Source of the DNA: Nepenthes gracilis
Lineage: Eukaryota > Streptophyta > Magnoliopsida > Caryophyllales > Nepenthaceae
Direction of reading: 5' to 3'
DNA: 64,000 bases
NCBI GenBank assembly: GCA_033239525.1
Contig: BSYO01000030.1
Location: forward strand, 8,903,119 to 8,967,118
The notes beneath the pieces were generated by a model that saw nothing but the letters and a program-made list of their open reading frames with translations, searched no databases and was not told the origin of the DNA. The first letter of the stretch is position 1; the number at the start of each line of letters is the position of its first letter. Shown piece by piece: positions 24,687 to 37,850 of the stretch. Position numbers and translations under genes: made by a program.

Positions 24687-25331
24687 CTGGACCCAACGTC
24701 GACAAAGTTCTTCAGTAGTGTTTCCTCTAAAACCACAAACATCTGTTCCAATCATTGGGATTCCAAAAAGCCCAAAATTAAGGTTAGAAGGGATGGAGTA
24801 TGCCATGTCTTCCCATCGTGCACCAATATCTCCGGTCCAATGTGCAGCGTACTTTCCTGAGCCTATAAAAGTTGATCTAGCAAGCACAAAAGGCCTTTTC
24901 TTAGTTCCCTTGACCAATGCAGCGTGCGTAGCTCTAGTTTCCAAATACCCATAAAGATTATGGACATTGTACTCGGTAACATTACCAAAATGCATAGCTG
25001 TTGCTGGGACTGTTTTGTTATTGATGGGTCGTTGAACCCCACTGTTGTTCACCTTATAAGGCGGATTGTCAAGGGTAGAATATGGCGTGGGCGGCGAAGT
25101 AATGAAGTTAGATATCTCATTCATGTCCAACCAAAGGCCATCAACAGGAATGAGACTTCTAAATCTTCCAATCTCATCACTCCAAAAGTTTGTGGTGGCG
25201 GATTTAAAAAATCAGGAAGTAAGACGGTCCAGGCCAAACTACACCCATATATGGAACACCGTCGCGTTTGATAAAGATATCTTCTTGCATGCCTCTAATG
25301 AAGGTTCCATATGTCTTATTGACACCAATTG
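24687..25331 (-). CDS. AGLU1: Gene A exon 4 (catalytic residues; two apparent 1-nt deletions)
   Basis: The acceptor GACAG| at 25332-25333 gives [19 protein letters not shown], then VWPGPSYF. At 25,215-25,216 one base is missing compared with the family codons for Pro-Asp-Phe-Leu-Asn-Pro, and an in-frame stop appears at 25,204-25,206. A second base is missing in the A run at 25,184-25,187, just before the Trp-Ser-Asp-Glu codons, which restores the original frame. The nucleophile Asp (LDMNE) is at 25,125-25,127 and the acid/base Asp (HWTGD) at 24,828-24,830. The exon ends at RRWVQ with donor CAG|GTTAGT. Its 645 nt are two short of the phase-consistent 647. Confidence 0.9.
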
Positions 25332-27146
25332 CTGTCGACAAAGATCGAAAAATAATAAATTATTCATGGATATAAAATTAAACCTTCTAAAACATGTCCA
25401 AATAGATCAGGTGAATACATTCAAACAAAAACAATATTGTTTCAGCTTCATTATTAGGTAAAAATTTACTGCCGGCACACTACTACATAACTACATCCCA
25501 AGTGATACCTATTAATAAGGATTGAAAAATAATAAGTCATTCATGGAATTGAAATTAAACGTTCTAAAACATGTCAAAATAGCTCAGGTGAAGATATTCA
25601 AATGATAGCAATATTATTTTAGCTTCAATAATTGGGCAAAAATTTACTGCTGGCACACCACTATACAACTAAATCCCAAGTCCCAACATTTGCAACTTTG
25701 GGTATTAACAAATGCAAACTGTATTCATTCTCCTGTAATTGCCTCTAAGTTTTTAGATATAGAAACATGCATATAATAAATAATAACACTTTGATAACCA
25801 AATTTAGCTATATTTTTAAATTTTTAACATTTGTATATAAAATATTAGATTAATATGAATTATACTAAACACATTTCACTATACCATTATATTTACTAAT
25901 ATGAAAAATACTAAAAGTATGATCTATTAATCAATATTTATATTTCTTGATAATGACAATACTTATGTTACTGTTCAACATTTTCTATGATTTAATAAAA
26001 CATTTTCATTATTAATTTGATGAAAAAAATTAAACTAACTATATTATAATAATTTAAAGAATCATCTCATTAAAAATAATGTGCCATAAGTAATTTATTT
26101 TTGACTTATTAATAATTAAATAAATAGGCAGAACCATAAAAAAATTATATATTGGTAGACTTATACTCAAGTGATTATTAAGTTGGTGAAGATAAAATTA
26201 AATTCAAGTTCAGTAGTTTAATAAATTTAGCTCAAACGAACTAAGTCCAAGCTTCTAACATAGTCATAGTTAATAGTTTAATATTAAGTACATGTAGTAC
26301 ATTATAAGATTAGTAAACAAGCATCATTTTATATAATAGATTATACTTAAGAACATCACTTAGTATACAATTTGATATTATGAGATATATAGTAATTTTT
26401 ACAAATTTATGTTACTATGAACTAAACTATCACAAATTGAATTTGATTAGTTAGTTTACCATTTATGAATATATTGAGTAGATTTATTAAGTAATTTGTT
26501 AACTAACAATTTTTATAATATGCCGGATAATTGAAAATTTGCAAACAACTATTATTGAACAGAAAATTGTTAAAAAGTTTGTGCTTTTAATAAAAGCAAA
26601 CGAGTGCATTTTCTAGTAAAATTGTGAAAATGCAGAAAGTTAAAAAAAGGAAAACTGAAAGAGGAAAACAGTTTTTTGTTTTACCAACTAAAGAGAGCAG
26701 TTTGCTTTTCAAATGCTTGGTACGAGTAAAAAGAATAAAAATCCTTATATTTGATGTAAAATAAATGAATGGAAAAATAAAACCTTCTACAAATGATATC
26801 AAGTCTTAAGTATCACCATACTAAAACCGTGGGATAGCCTCTATGAGTTTTCTTCTAGTGGAAGCAAATAACGTACTTTTGGAAACCATCCCAATAGACG
26901 AAGAGAGCAGCAGGGATCTAATCAAGCTTTAATATAAGAATGGAACTGCATATGTTGTATAACAAAGAGACGATGATACCAGTTCTAACCACGAACTGAT
27001 TTTTGTCCAATATTTTTTCAACTTTGACATACTATCACATAATATTCAGATACCTCAGGGCGTTAATAGAAAATTTATTCAAAATAATGTGAAGAATATA
27101 AAGAAAATGTTAAGGACTAAACTGAGAGAAATGTGGTGCAGCTTAC
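25332..27146 (-). other. Gene A intron 3
   Basis: 1,815 bp, GTAAGC...GTCGACAG. Apart from the tandem duplication next to the acceptor it is A/T-rich with no recognised element. Confidence 0.85.
25337..25690 (-). repeat. Tandem duplication of ~178 bp at the 3' end of intron 3
   Basis: 25,341-25,505 and 25,519-25,690 share, in order, TTGAAAAATAATAA-like, TTCTAAAACATGTC, CAGGTGAA, AAAAATTTACTGC and ATCCCAAG. The copy nearer exon 4 ends only ~10 bp from the splice acceptor. Confidence 0.75.
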
Positions 27147-27377
27147 CAGGCTCCACAATAACCCCATATCTCTGACCATTTTTGTGAAGCTGTCCAATAA
27201 ATTGTCTCATCTTGTCCAAAGGAAATTGAACAGGATCAAGAGAGAAATCTTCATGTCTGTCCATGTAATCAATGTCTGACCATATTACCTCTAGAGGGAT
27301 TTTGGCTTGTGAATAACCGGCAACCACAGCCTCCAGTTCATGAACATTATGGTAATTATATCGACATTGATGAAAAC
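27147..27377 (-). CDS. AGLU1: Gene A exon 3 (start of catalytic barrel)
   Basis: The acceptor CCTAAAG| precedes GTTTTCATC, giving [11 protein letters not shown] after the exon 2 junction. The exon continues with [14 protein letters not shown], a substrate-site strand typical of GH31, and ends at VIVEP. The donor is CCTG|GTAAGC at 27145-27146. It is 231 nt, in phase with its neighbours. The residue after EP becomes Ala on splicing, as in DPA-type members of the family. Confidence 0.9.
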
Positions 27378-30300
27378 CTTTAGGCAAAAAGACAGCATAT
27401 GTGACAATCACTGTAGAGGTTAAATATGATGTATTCAAGGAAGACACAAACCAAATGACAAAACCAATCAGGCATTAAATTCTGTAAAATCACATTAACT
27501 ACAGAACCGGCAATTCTAATAAATGCAAATCAAACAACTATAACACAACTAAAGAAGCTGAAAGTACTCAGGTCTACACATATTACAATACATAGAACAA
27601 ATCATTTTTGCTACCAAATGGTGCTGATTTGTTGTATAATATAAAAAACTTCCCGTGTTATGGATCACAAACAAAGACGTCGATGAGTACCATGAGAGGT
27701 TCCTTGTGCCTACAACTGTTGAGAAAATTTACACCTATATCAGCAAGAAGAATTACCCAAACATCTGGGGATCGATGTATAATATTTGCACAATCCAATG
27801 TATGTCCTATTATGAACAATCAGCATGACCTGTGTCTAATTTACACAAAACTTAAAAGAGTATTAGTATGTTCAACCCCTAAAACTGGAACTAAAAATTG
27901 AAGAAAACAAATAATAAGAACAAAATTTGATCCTTACATTCATTAATTGCAAGGGAATGCCCAAATGTAGAAATAATGAGGATTTTCTAGATATACTTTA
28001 GCCAACCTTGGAACGGATAACGTGTGACAGCTCAAAATGTCAAAGAAGACTAATTCAATATTTAAGAAGCAGTTTAATTAAACTGCAAATGAAGCCAAAT
28101 AGAATGACTCCTAAGAACAAGCGAATAATTGGTGAGGTCTAATAAAGATGCAAGAAGTGGTGGCAGATTGAGTAATAAAGCACAAGGAAATCAGCAATTG
28201 AATTTGTTAAATCAATGACTGTTGTTGATCTTCGGCAGATAAAAAGTTGGTTTACCCCCAAATCCACTATTTGAACCCAATGCACACAATATTAGAGAGG
28301 AAGCACAGATGAATAGACCTACATCTTTGAGGCAATCAAGCAGTTATTCAAAGAATGGACCTAGTATGTCTGCTGATACCTCTTTCTAAGATGTAAGTCC
28401 TTTGCTGATGAGACAGAAATCTAAAAAAAGGAATATAATAAACCAAGATAAATCAGACCATAAGGCAGAAATAAATTTTCTATGCATAGAGTCAGGTATT
28501 GGCCAACACGTATCATATTGACCACAACAGTACGAATTGGGTTAATAGATGTCTGATATGGTATTAAATCAATACACCCCTACGAATGCATATTACATGT
28601 ACATTAGCCAGTATAGACCAATACAACTGATACATGTGAGTGCAGATCAATACAAAAAGGCCAAAGGCATTATTCATATAATTTTTATTTGTTATAATTA
28701 TTAAATATTTTCTTCATATATGCTCATGTTATTTATTTGCATGACATGTGACTTTTATTATTTATAACAATTTATGTGACATTTTCATGCATAATAAATT
28801 AATATTAAGAGAGAAGATTTATCTATGTCATAAATTTCCATATTCAGTATCAATACTTGAAAGTAAGAATCAATGACAATATAGATTTAAATTATAAGCA
28901 TATCACCAAAGTTCTTTCAAATGTCTTAGATTATTGTCTGTTACTCAAATTTCCACACTTTCATGACTTATAGTGGCCTTTTTAGTCTTTGATAATCATT
29001 TAAAACTATGGTTGCAAGGACCAAAGAAAAAGCATGGAATGAGACATTTAAAGAAAGACAGGATGAACTCCAATGTTGGGAACTGTGCTACATGTGGCCC
29101 AGATCTCTACTAAACACATTGAAGATGGTTTTGCTCCTTTGACCCATACTATGCTCCTCTAATTTTTTGAGATGTGAAATTAGTTCCAGGACAATAATAA
29201 GCCAGATAAAGTTGAACAGGGAACTCATTGTATTTGATCCTAAAATATATTACTTGGTACAGTAATCTTTGTTGTTCTTATATTGCTATTCATCGTAGAA
29301 GAGGAAATGCTCTCCTAATTTTGAATTTAGTATGCTGGCCTGCACAATGTTTCCTGTTTGAGTCAAACGTATTTGCCTCTTCACAAATGGATAAATGCTA
29401 TTATTGCAAGATTGGTAGTTTAGTTGGACACAATTTCTTATGCAGACTGCTTGTAGAGGTTGGTCATTCTAAAGAACTGGTTCAAGAGGAGGGATTGATA
29501 CTCAAAATCGCAAACGAAATGGGTCTGTGACAGGAGACCATGCAAATGCCTCAAATGTGAAAAGTAGGGTAACAAGTAGCCCAATTGCTAAGCTCAACCA
29601 ATAAAAAGTAAAGAGTGGAAGCCAAAAGTGAGCTAATGGCTAGTGATTCCCAAAAAAAAGAGAAGAAAAAAAAAAAGAACAAGGATTTTTGGCTTGTGGT
29701 TCCTTAAACCAAGAAAGATGGACTTTGGTATTCCAGAACAAACGGGTCTAACCAAATAGACAGCATTTTAGCTACAGTTAGATAAAGGGAGGGCTAAATG
29801 AAGGAATGATTGATATAAAAGAACAGCAATTACCAAAAGGTCTCCTAAAGACATTACTATTGAGCTAATAAGTACTTCCTTTTCAAATTAAGCAGCTTAA
29901 ACAAGGCCTCCAAAATGTCAAAACATCACAGTTTCATACTAAAAAACTTGTTTTCTATGGTCTGCATGAAATTAGAGTAAAGGCTCCAATATCGTTAGTA
30001 TTTTTAGAAAATGTTGCAAATTGTGTAGTTAGGCCAACAACCAGTACTATGCTTGTATGGTAGTTCTGCTGACAGCAGATGCCAATAATTTGGTATTTCA
30101 ATAAAACTTATTCAAGTCAAATGACTCATTTCCTTGTGATAAAAGACAAGACAATATTAGTATGACTAGCCAAGAACCTTGGATTATGCTTTGGTATTTC
30201 AATGTGGTGATGAATTCTGACAAGATCATGAGAAGCTTTGACAGAAGAAATTGAGCACATCAGATGTAAATAATTTTAATGATTGTACAAACAATTCTAA

Positions 30301-30974
30301 GCCATGATCTAACAGCAGGAAGGGTGGATTTCTTCAACTGACAAGATCTACAGTAAGATAGATAAAGCCATGGGCAATGCATAGTCTGTGCAATTCCACT
30401 AAGAGTTTTGCACTCTCCCCAACGCTAATTAAATTCAAAATGCAGTTTTGAGGGTAAGAAGCATTTTAGATTTCTAATTATGTGGAGAAGGCATGAGAAA
30501 AAGCGTTGAATCAGCTAATAGACAGTAGACACTACAACTAAATCCTCTTGATAATTTGCTTGTAGCTAAGGAGCACATTAAAAGGCAGTAAATTTAAGTA
30601 TAGCCACTGCTAAGAAAGAAATTTTCATGTAGAAACTAGATTGACTAGCTTGAAATGAGTGACTCACTAGGTACTATTTTCAAGCCTACATGACTGCCAT
30701 AAGATAGTACAACAAATATTATTTCTCTACGGACCAATTAAGCTGTATATTCCAAACAACAACACAGAAGATTGTTGATGAGGTAACTAGTTAAAAGGCT
30801 GGCTTGGTAACTATTCCTACAGTCCTAGACATTGACTAGGACTCTGAACAAAAGCAATAACATCACTAAAGAAATGAGACTCTCTTTCAGTCTCTGTAGG
30901 CCAGTGGATGCTACTGCAGTGGAATTTTTTTTTTTTTTTAAATATTGGACTGTAAGACAGCTGAGTCTGATAGC

Positions 30975-32734
30975 TATTCAGGCTATGCTTTTTCCTGATT
31001 TCATACATTCTAGTAGGGAGGTGTTAAGTTGCTTGAGCTGCCAATGGAACAGTTTCATAACTTCTTTATGGCTTCAAGCCTAAGCAAATAAAATCAACTG
31101 TGATGTGCTCTTTGGTCTGGCAGGGTTTTAAACGGCGATGCTGGTGTTATCATCAGGCTTTCCTAGGCTTACACTTCTAGTTAAGAACCAAGAATCACTT
31201 AATGTTTCATCTTAAGTAGGAATCGATGAATGTCAATATTGCTAAAGACGTTAGATAGAGTCTTAGTCTGACCTTGGACATCAGAGTTCCTTCCCAATGT
31301 TGGAAGGTTTCAATTGGCAAAGCAAGTCCTTTTGTAGTTCAAAGTGTATTGGAGCTCTATAGAATTGTCAGTCAAAAAGGTGACATAAACGGAAAACTGG
31401 TGTAGGGCTCATTTGTAATTTGGCAGCGATCTAAAAATTAGTATTCAACTACTTGTGATGGTGCTTGTATTCTTGTAAGGCATATGATGAAGATGGTTTA
31501 GGTATTACGTGCTAAGCTAGGGGAACCAGAGGCCATGCTCAAGACTTTGCAGGCAGTTGTTCAAAAAGGTAGCAGCTTGAGGATTGAATAGGTTCATGCC
31601 TATGACCTTCCTAGATCAAAACACAAAAAGTAAATAAATTTGTTCACGCAGAAGGAGTAAACTGTTCTCTTATAGAAGTATTGGCATACACATTGCACGA
31701 GCTCAAAGATCGCCAATTAAATTCTCAATAGCTCAGTGGTAGAGCGGCCAGCTGCTAACTAATTGGACATTCATAGGTTCGAATCCTACTTAGGGACATT
31801 TGATCTCATAGAGTACCATTCCCGTTCTAAGCCCATGACAGGAACAATGGAGAACAGATAAGCATAAGGTTATTTGGTAGAAGATAGTGTGATACAAGCA
31901 AAATGTACCAAAAGAACATGCTGTTGTGGATGATACTTTAAGGCAAAGTGGCTATAGCTAAATGATTGCCGTGTACATTAAGTTATTCGGTTTCCCTTAA
32001 ATGAGCAGAATGTACATTGGGCAGTAATACAATTTATTACATAACAGAAAGGAATATAAAATCACATTAACTGAAATATCTTTTGCCTACAATCTTCCTA
32101 AGAAAGAGGAAAACCAAAAGGAGAGAGAAATTAGAATTACAGATCGCCTCAGTTGTATACTTGTCCATTTTCTCCACCCCCCCAAAAAAAAAAAAAAAGT
32201 TAATTTGAACCCCAGCACGAGAATTAAATGAAAAAACAAATAAGATATGATATGTAATTTGACTTGAGAACATTTACAAAAAGAAACAATTCATCCTATC
32301 ACTTTCCATCGAAATCCTACCCACTGAAGTGGAACTCTCAAACAAATCTTTATTTGGTATTAGAGTTTGATTCTTAAATCAATAATAAAGTTTATCTCCC
32401 CTGGCCTAGTATTTAGGGGTTGAAATCACGCAAATAATCTTTCCACAATACAGTTGTAAGATGCATATGACACTTGTATACTGCTTCCCCATCTCTCCCC
32501 CAAAAAAAAAAAAAAAAACCACTTTAGAGTATTTGAAGAAAATAATCACGTAAATAATCTTGTGAACAACCATGTATATTTCTCTCCTTTTTCCCCTTCA
32601 GTTCCATCAGATTTTTCACAGTCCAAATAGACCCTCAATAAACTACACGTTCTAAATTCCAACAAGCCAAATAAGAAAACCAATAAGGACAGGAATGAAG
32701 CAAGTGAATTAATATAAGTAGTACGTGTACTGAC
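30975..32734 (-). repeat. Gene A intron 2 segment homologous to gene B intron 2
   Basis: This is the counterpart of 1,190-3,199, lying directly downstream of exon 2 in the transcript. It contains two C/A-rich homopolymer tracts (~32,178-32,198 and ~32,500-32,518) and the degenerate tRNA-Asn-like segment, none of which is in gene B. Confidence 0.8.
31722..31796 (+). pseudogene. trnN: Degenerate organelle-type tRNA-Asn (trnN-GUU-like)
   Basis: TAGCTCAGTGGTAGAGCGG (D arm) and AGGTTCGAATCCTACT (T arm) match the plastid or plastid-derived mitochondrial trnN pattern. The anticodon loop reads CTGCTAA where trnN has CTGTTAA, three extra bases precede the T arm, and the acceptor stem is poorly paired. 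It is absent from the homologous position in gene B intron 2, so it was inserted after duplication or lost from B. Unlikely to be functional. Confidence 0.7.
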
Positions 32735-33486
32735 CAAAGGACCAGTAAGGCATTGGGGCAGGACGGCCGACAAAGTCCGTGTACTGTTCCATAACCTGCT
32801 CCGGATGAGGTCCCGCGAAGAAGTACAAATCAATTATCCCACCGATCACCTTATAAGTAACCCTATCGCCAGTATACTCAATATCCATCCCATTGCTATT
32901 CAGCAACAACACGCCGTGAGCGTTACCGGATGGCGCCGTCGCCGGAACATTGTTCTCCGCCGATCTGACATCCATATAGAACGGTTGGGACCCATACAAG
33001 TTAAGGTAGTAATTACTGCTTAAAATGTCCGCATTCCATAGGGTTTGGGTTCGGTTTTCTTCCAGACGGAAAGTGGGATTCGTATGCTCTCCGAGGCCGT
33101 AGAGATTAGACCGGCCGGCCGGGAGGGAGGAGGAGAGCTGGATGTACTGGTCTTTGAAGACGAGAAAGGTGGCGGCACGAGGCGGCTCTGCTGAGGCGTT
33201 GAAGAGGACATCTCCGGAGGAGCGGCGGGTGACGGTGAAGCCGAAGGGAGTAGTGTTGTGGAGGGCGAAGACAAGGTCAGAGTTTTGGTCGGAAACGATG
33301 AAATGAGTGGCCGCCGGTGTTTGGGCGTCTTCGACAGGATTTACCGGCAGAAACTGCTGGGAGGATGAGGTGGTGTTGACGTCGGCGTTGGGAGGGACGG
33401 AAAAGGGGAGGACTTCTGGAGGGATTTCCCATCGTGGCTGCTCGGCGTCTGTGATCCGGATTCGCAGACGGTCGTCTGTTTCCAAG
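32735..33486 (-). CDS. AGLU1: Gene A exon 2 (N-terminal GH31 beta domain)
   Basis: The acceptor is TTCGCAG| at 33487-33488 and the exon starts with C, completing the phase-2 codon of exon 1. It encodes ~250 residues with [69 protein letters not shown] and [12 protein letters not shown]. This is the galactose-mutarotase-like N-terminal domain leading into the catalytic barrel. The donor is TTTG|GTCAGT at 32733-32734. The exon is fully open and aligns along its length with gene B exon 2. Confidence 0.93.
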
Positions 33487-33996
33487 CTGCGAATGCATAG
33501 TCGAATTAATGGATGGTTATGAACAGTTAAAAAAACATTATTAAAAAATATGTTAAAATTAGATATTAAATTATAATTATTCAATTTTAAAAAATAATTT
33601 TTTTATTTTTTAAGAGTTAAAAACCTCCTCGATCCCTCGTTTCATTCATTCTCACTCGAATTTTAAATTGAGTTTTTAAATTCTAAGCCTAACTTTAATT
33701 TTATTATTTAGCACCAAATAAAATTAAAGTTTTAATTTTATATGATAATTTATTAAATTTAAAAATAATTTTTTATAATTGTTTATAATTTTATAGATAT
33801 AATAAAAAATTATAATTTTAAAATTAATAATTATCTGTTAATTATATATGATAAGATTATAGAAAAGTAAATTCATTGGATAAAATATTTTTAATTATTT
33901 GGTTTAAATAAGTGTAAAAATTATAATTTTACTTCTTAATTTATTTTTTAAAATATATATATATTACTTCAAAACTAAAAATTTAATAATAACAAT

Positions 33997-34850
33997 TACA
34001 CCCTTTTATTTGGGGTCAAACCCGGAGGCAGACCATGAGAAGCAAGGCCTAGTCCGAGGGACACTAGCCCAGTCGAAGCAGCAAGTTTAGAATCCCTCTG
34101 AAGCCCAACAAGTCCAAGGATACAGCTCACGTGCCATCTTAGATCAACAGCCAATCAACACGTCATTGTAGCCTACTAAAACAGCTGTAGGCGGCAGGAG
34201 CCTGCCTATAGCCTATTAGCTATTAAGGTGAAAGTCAACGCTGCAGCCCGTAGCATACGCCGATTCCCCTAACCACTCATCCAATCTGCGCGTGGGCACT
34301 AAACTAAGCGTGGCTAATACCCGACAACGATCTCCACACCACCACAAGGCGACAATTGATACCACTACTTGTCGTCAGTGGTCAGCGACCATCGAATCCC
34401 AACTTGCCACATGCTAGGGATTCCCACACCCAAATTTCTCCACCGTTGAGCTTATAAATATCCTTTCCCTCAACGAGATAAGGATCAGAATCCTATTTTT
34501 TGAAGAAAGTCTCTATCGAGCAACCTTAGTGAGCCACTTTCTGCAGTGCATCTAGCGGAACCTAGTCTTCCGAAATCGCTCAACAAACCTTGCATTCTCG
34601 CATCATCATATTCCCCCACTACATCTTACATTCATTCCTGCATCTCTCCATTTATTACGAAATATATCTAACTTGAGTATCGGAGTGTTTTCGATGGGAG
34701 AATATCTCGACAACCTCTGACTTATTGTTTGTAGATTGTGTTATGTATGGCCAAGTTAAGGAGCGCGAAACCAGATCCGATTGTGATCCAACCCAGATGT
34801 AAAATTTGAAAACTCTCTAATTTGTCAGAAAATCCAAACTCAGGGACACA
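33997..34850 (+). mobile_element. Probable solo LTR, 854 bp, in gene A intron 1
   Basis: It is flanked by ACAAT at 33,992-33,996 and 34,851-34,855. The right end is GGGACACA. The left end reads TACACCC, consistent with a TG-to-TA mutation. A TTATAAATA box lies near 34,452, and GAGTATCGGAGTGTTTTCGA near 34,675 matches the conserved motif in the 58,258 LTR, placing it near Tat-type Ty3/gypsy elements in plus orientation. Confidence 0.65.
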
Positions 34851-35399
34851 ACAATTTAAATAACATTTGGACATAATAATCTTATAATCAAAATTAATAA
34901 AAAAATGTGATTCATAAGTAAAATGGTTTTGAAGATATATATATATATATAGTTATTTATAGAATATTTAAAATATATATCTTGATTATTTTTAAAATAT
35001 TTTAAATATATGTTATTTATTTATTTTAAATATAAAAGTGATTTTTGTGATTTTTTTCATGGCGTAACTAGCCTTCAACAATAATTTTGAATCAACTAGA
35101 CTTGTTTTTCTGATGTAATATTTGACTATAAATAGTTATTTATCATCTCTTATAAAGGATGATAGAATAATCAAATATAATATTAAATTAGTTCTTCCAA
35201 GAAATTATTTGCTATAGAAAATAATTTATTATTATAAGATAATCTTAATTTTATTATAGTTATGAGTTTAGTTTTTTGTTAGTATGAAATAAGGACAATC
35301 TAATATTTTCTAATATTATAATATGCTTTTAAAGTTTTTCTTTAACTTGTTATTTTATTTATCAAATATATTTTTTAGGCACCTATATTTTTCAATAAT

Positions 35400-37850
35400 T
35401 ATAGCTTAAAAAGTATAATTATTTTCTCTCGTATATCTGCTTACCTGTACAATACGCATAGTACTCTCATTCTCTACTATCTATTCTTTTATAATATAAA
35501 ATAATGTTAACTGATACTTACTAATATATTTATATTAATTTTATTACATTTTGTATATAAATTATATATTAATATTATTAATTTATTATTTTAGAAATTA
35601 AATATTAATCATGGAACAGAAATTTTCTAGTTTTGATAGTTAATCAATATTAAAAAATTATTTCGATATTCTCACACATTTAAATCACATATACAAATTA
35701 ATAGTTATTTTAAAATACCAAAATTATAACCTAATTCTAGCCACAATATTACTTATATTTTTTTTTCTAATTTTGACCATTCCCTAAAAAATATTCTAAT
35801 AATGTATAGTAATTTTTAAGATTAAATTAGTTAATGATTAAAATAAATTACTTGTAAAAAATATAAAAGAAATATAAATTTGAAAATTTTAAAAGTATAT
35901 GAAACATAAAATAACATATAAAAAATATATGAGATAATAATTATTATTGAATCAAATTAAACTAATATTTTCTGGTAATATAAGATCATAAAATTTTCAG
36001 TACAAGTAATATCTAAATTGAAAGAGATTAGCAGAATATATAATTTAATTATAGGGCCCTTTTCTTATGATAGAAGATTATAAGATTAAATGATACGTAT
36101 AAAAATAATTACTGTCTAAATATATAAAAATATCCCGATAAATTATTAAATGTGAAGTTATTCATCTTTTTTCATAACTTAAATAACAATTAATTTTTGA
36201 ATTAATACATATAAAATCTAATATTTATTTAACTAGTAATATATAGTCATTATGTAATAATTTATTTTATATTTGTATTACAACATATTAAATTTCTATA
36301 AATTGATAATTACAAAAATAAATTATTTGTTTTAAAATTTTTAAATATTCATACATTACTTTCCTAATTTTTGAAATAATTAATATAATTATAAATACAA
36401 TTAAATATTTAATAAGATTTTATCTATTTTTTGATAATAATTTAAATAATAATTTTTTATTTTTCATTTAAATTATATATTTTTAATTACGAATGGTAAA
36501 TTATTTACAAAAGATGTAAATATCATATGATTAACTTTTTATATTAAGAATGTTTTGTATGTATTTATCTTTATAAATAGAAAATAAATAATATTGTTCT
36601 ATTTATTAGATCTTCTTATTTAGAGTAATAACTTAAAATATTGTACAAATAAAATATGTTGAGTTATAAAAAAGGATAAATATCAACTGTCCAACAAGAT
36701 AAAACTCAACGTAACAAATATTAGAGATCACATATATTTTTTTATTCTATTTTAACTATCTTTTACAATAAAAATATCCCAACTGTTCAGTTAATTATAA
36801 ATATTGATTAAAATATAGTTGAAATGATTAAACATTTTCAATTATTGATATTTACTAGTATCATTATGTTTTTTTTTTTGGAATAATTATGATTTTTGTC
36901 AAATAATACCAATCAAAATAAATATATTATATAAAATTTAAATAAATAATTTTAGATAAATATTAAAATTATTTAAAATAATATATTACTAATATAACAT
37001 TTAATTATATTTTTTAAGAAAAGTTTATAAAATATTAAAGAAATTCTCCGATGCTAATTTATCTCGTTACAATTATGAACTCTCATTTAAATTTACATGA
37101 GGTATACCTATATCTTCAATAATTTTACAACAATAAGGGGATGACCAACAATATAAAAAAATAAAGGTCTATATCTATAATAATTTATATATAATGTACA
37201 ACTTATATATACCACTATCAATACCATGACCATCTACCCTAACATTAAAAGCAAGGAAGTGGTAAATATGACTAATGTGATTTATTTTTATTGGTACAGG
37301 TTCGATATAAAATACAGTTGATTAATAAAAATATAACACCGATTAAACTTTTTCTTACTTATAGATAAACCATCTTTTCAATATTACAAGTAACAATTTA
37401 GAGTTCAAAATTTTATATTAGTAGAAAACTAACAAGTATATATTTTTCATACTCGCATTAATAGTAAGGGATATCTTGCCTTACTAACAAGTACAATATC
37501 ATCGAAGTTAATTTTTAGTATTAGGGTATGGTAATTAACAAAAAAATAGGATGATATTAAAGACCATAGAAAATAAATATTCTTTTTAAGAATTAGTTGA
37601 ACATAAAAAAATTATATCAGAAATTTAATTATTTTTAATTCTAGAGAAGAGAATGACTTTAAAAGTTATGGTAATAAAAATATAAATGATGCCTAAAAAT
37701 AACTAAATTATTATTAAATATATTTATTTTACTTTTTGAAATTATAATATCAAAAATATTTTATAGAATAAATAAAATATATATATATTTTTTATAATTT
37801 TATTTTTTAATATTTTTTATTTTTTATTAAGAATATTTTGCATTGATATA
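35400..37850 (+). repeat. AT-rich dispersed repeat, copy 1 (gene A intron 1)
   Basis: It aligns in order with 44,170-49,100. Shared landmarks include CTACTATCTA near the start, TTAGTTAATGATTAAAA-like, TATATAGTCATTATG, AATATTGTACAAATAAAA followed by GTTGAGTTA, ACAATAAAAATAT, TTTTTCATACT then ATTAATAGTA, and GCCTAAAAATAA near the end. No coding capacity seen. The class is unknown; it could be a large LTR or LARD. Confidence 0.6.

Larger units (their letters stand above)
27378..32734 (-). other. Gene A intron 2
   Basis: 5,357 bp, GTCAGT...CCTAAAG. The part near exon 2 aligns with gene B intron 2. The interval 28,490-28,890 contains clustered variants of GTATCATATTG, CAATACA and GATATGG, possibly a decayed element like the gene B insert at 2,025-2,400. 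A T15 tract lies at ~30,927. Otherwise nothing is recognised. Confidence 0.75.
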
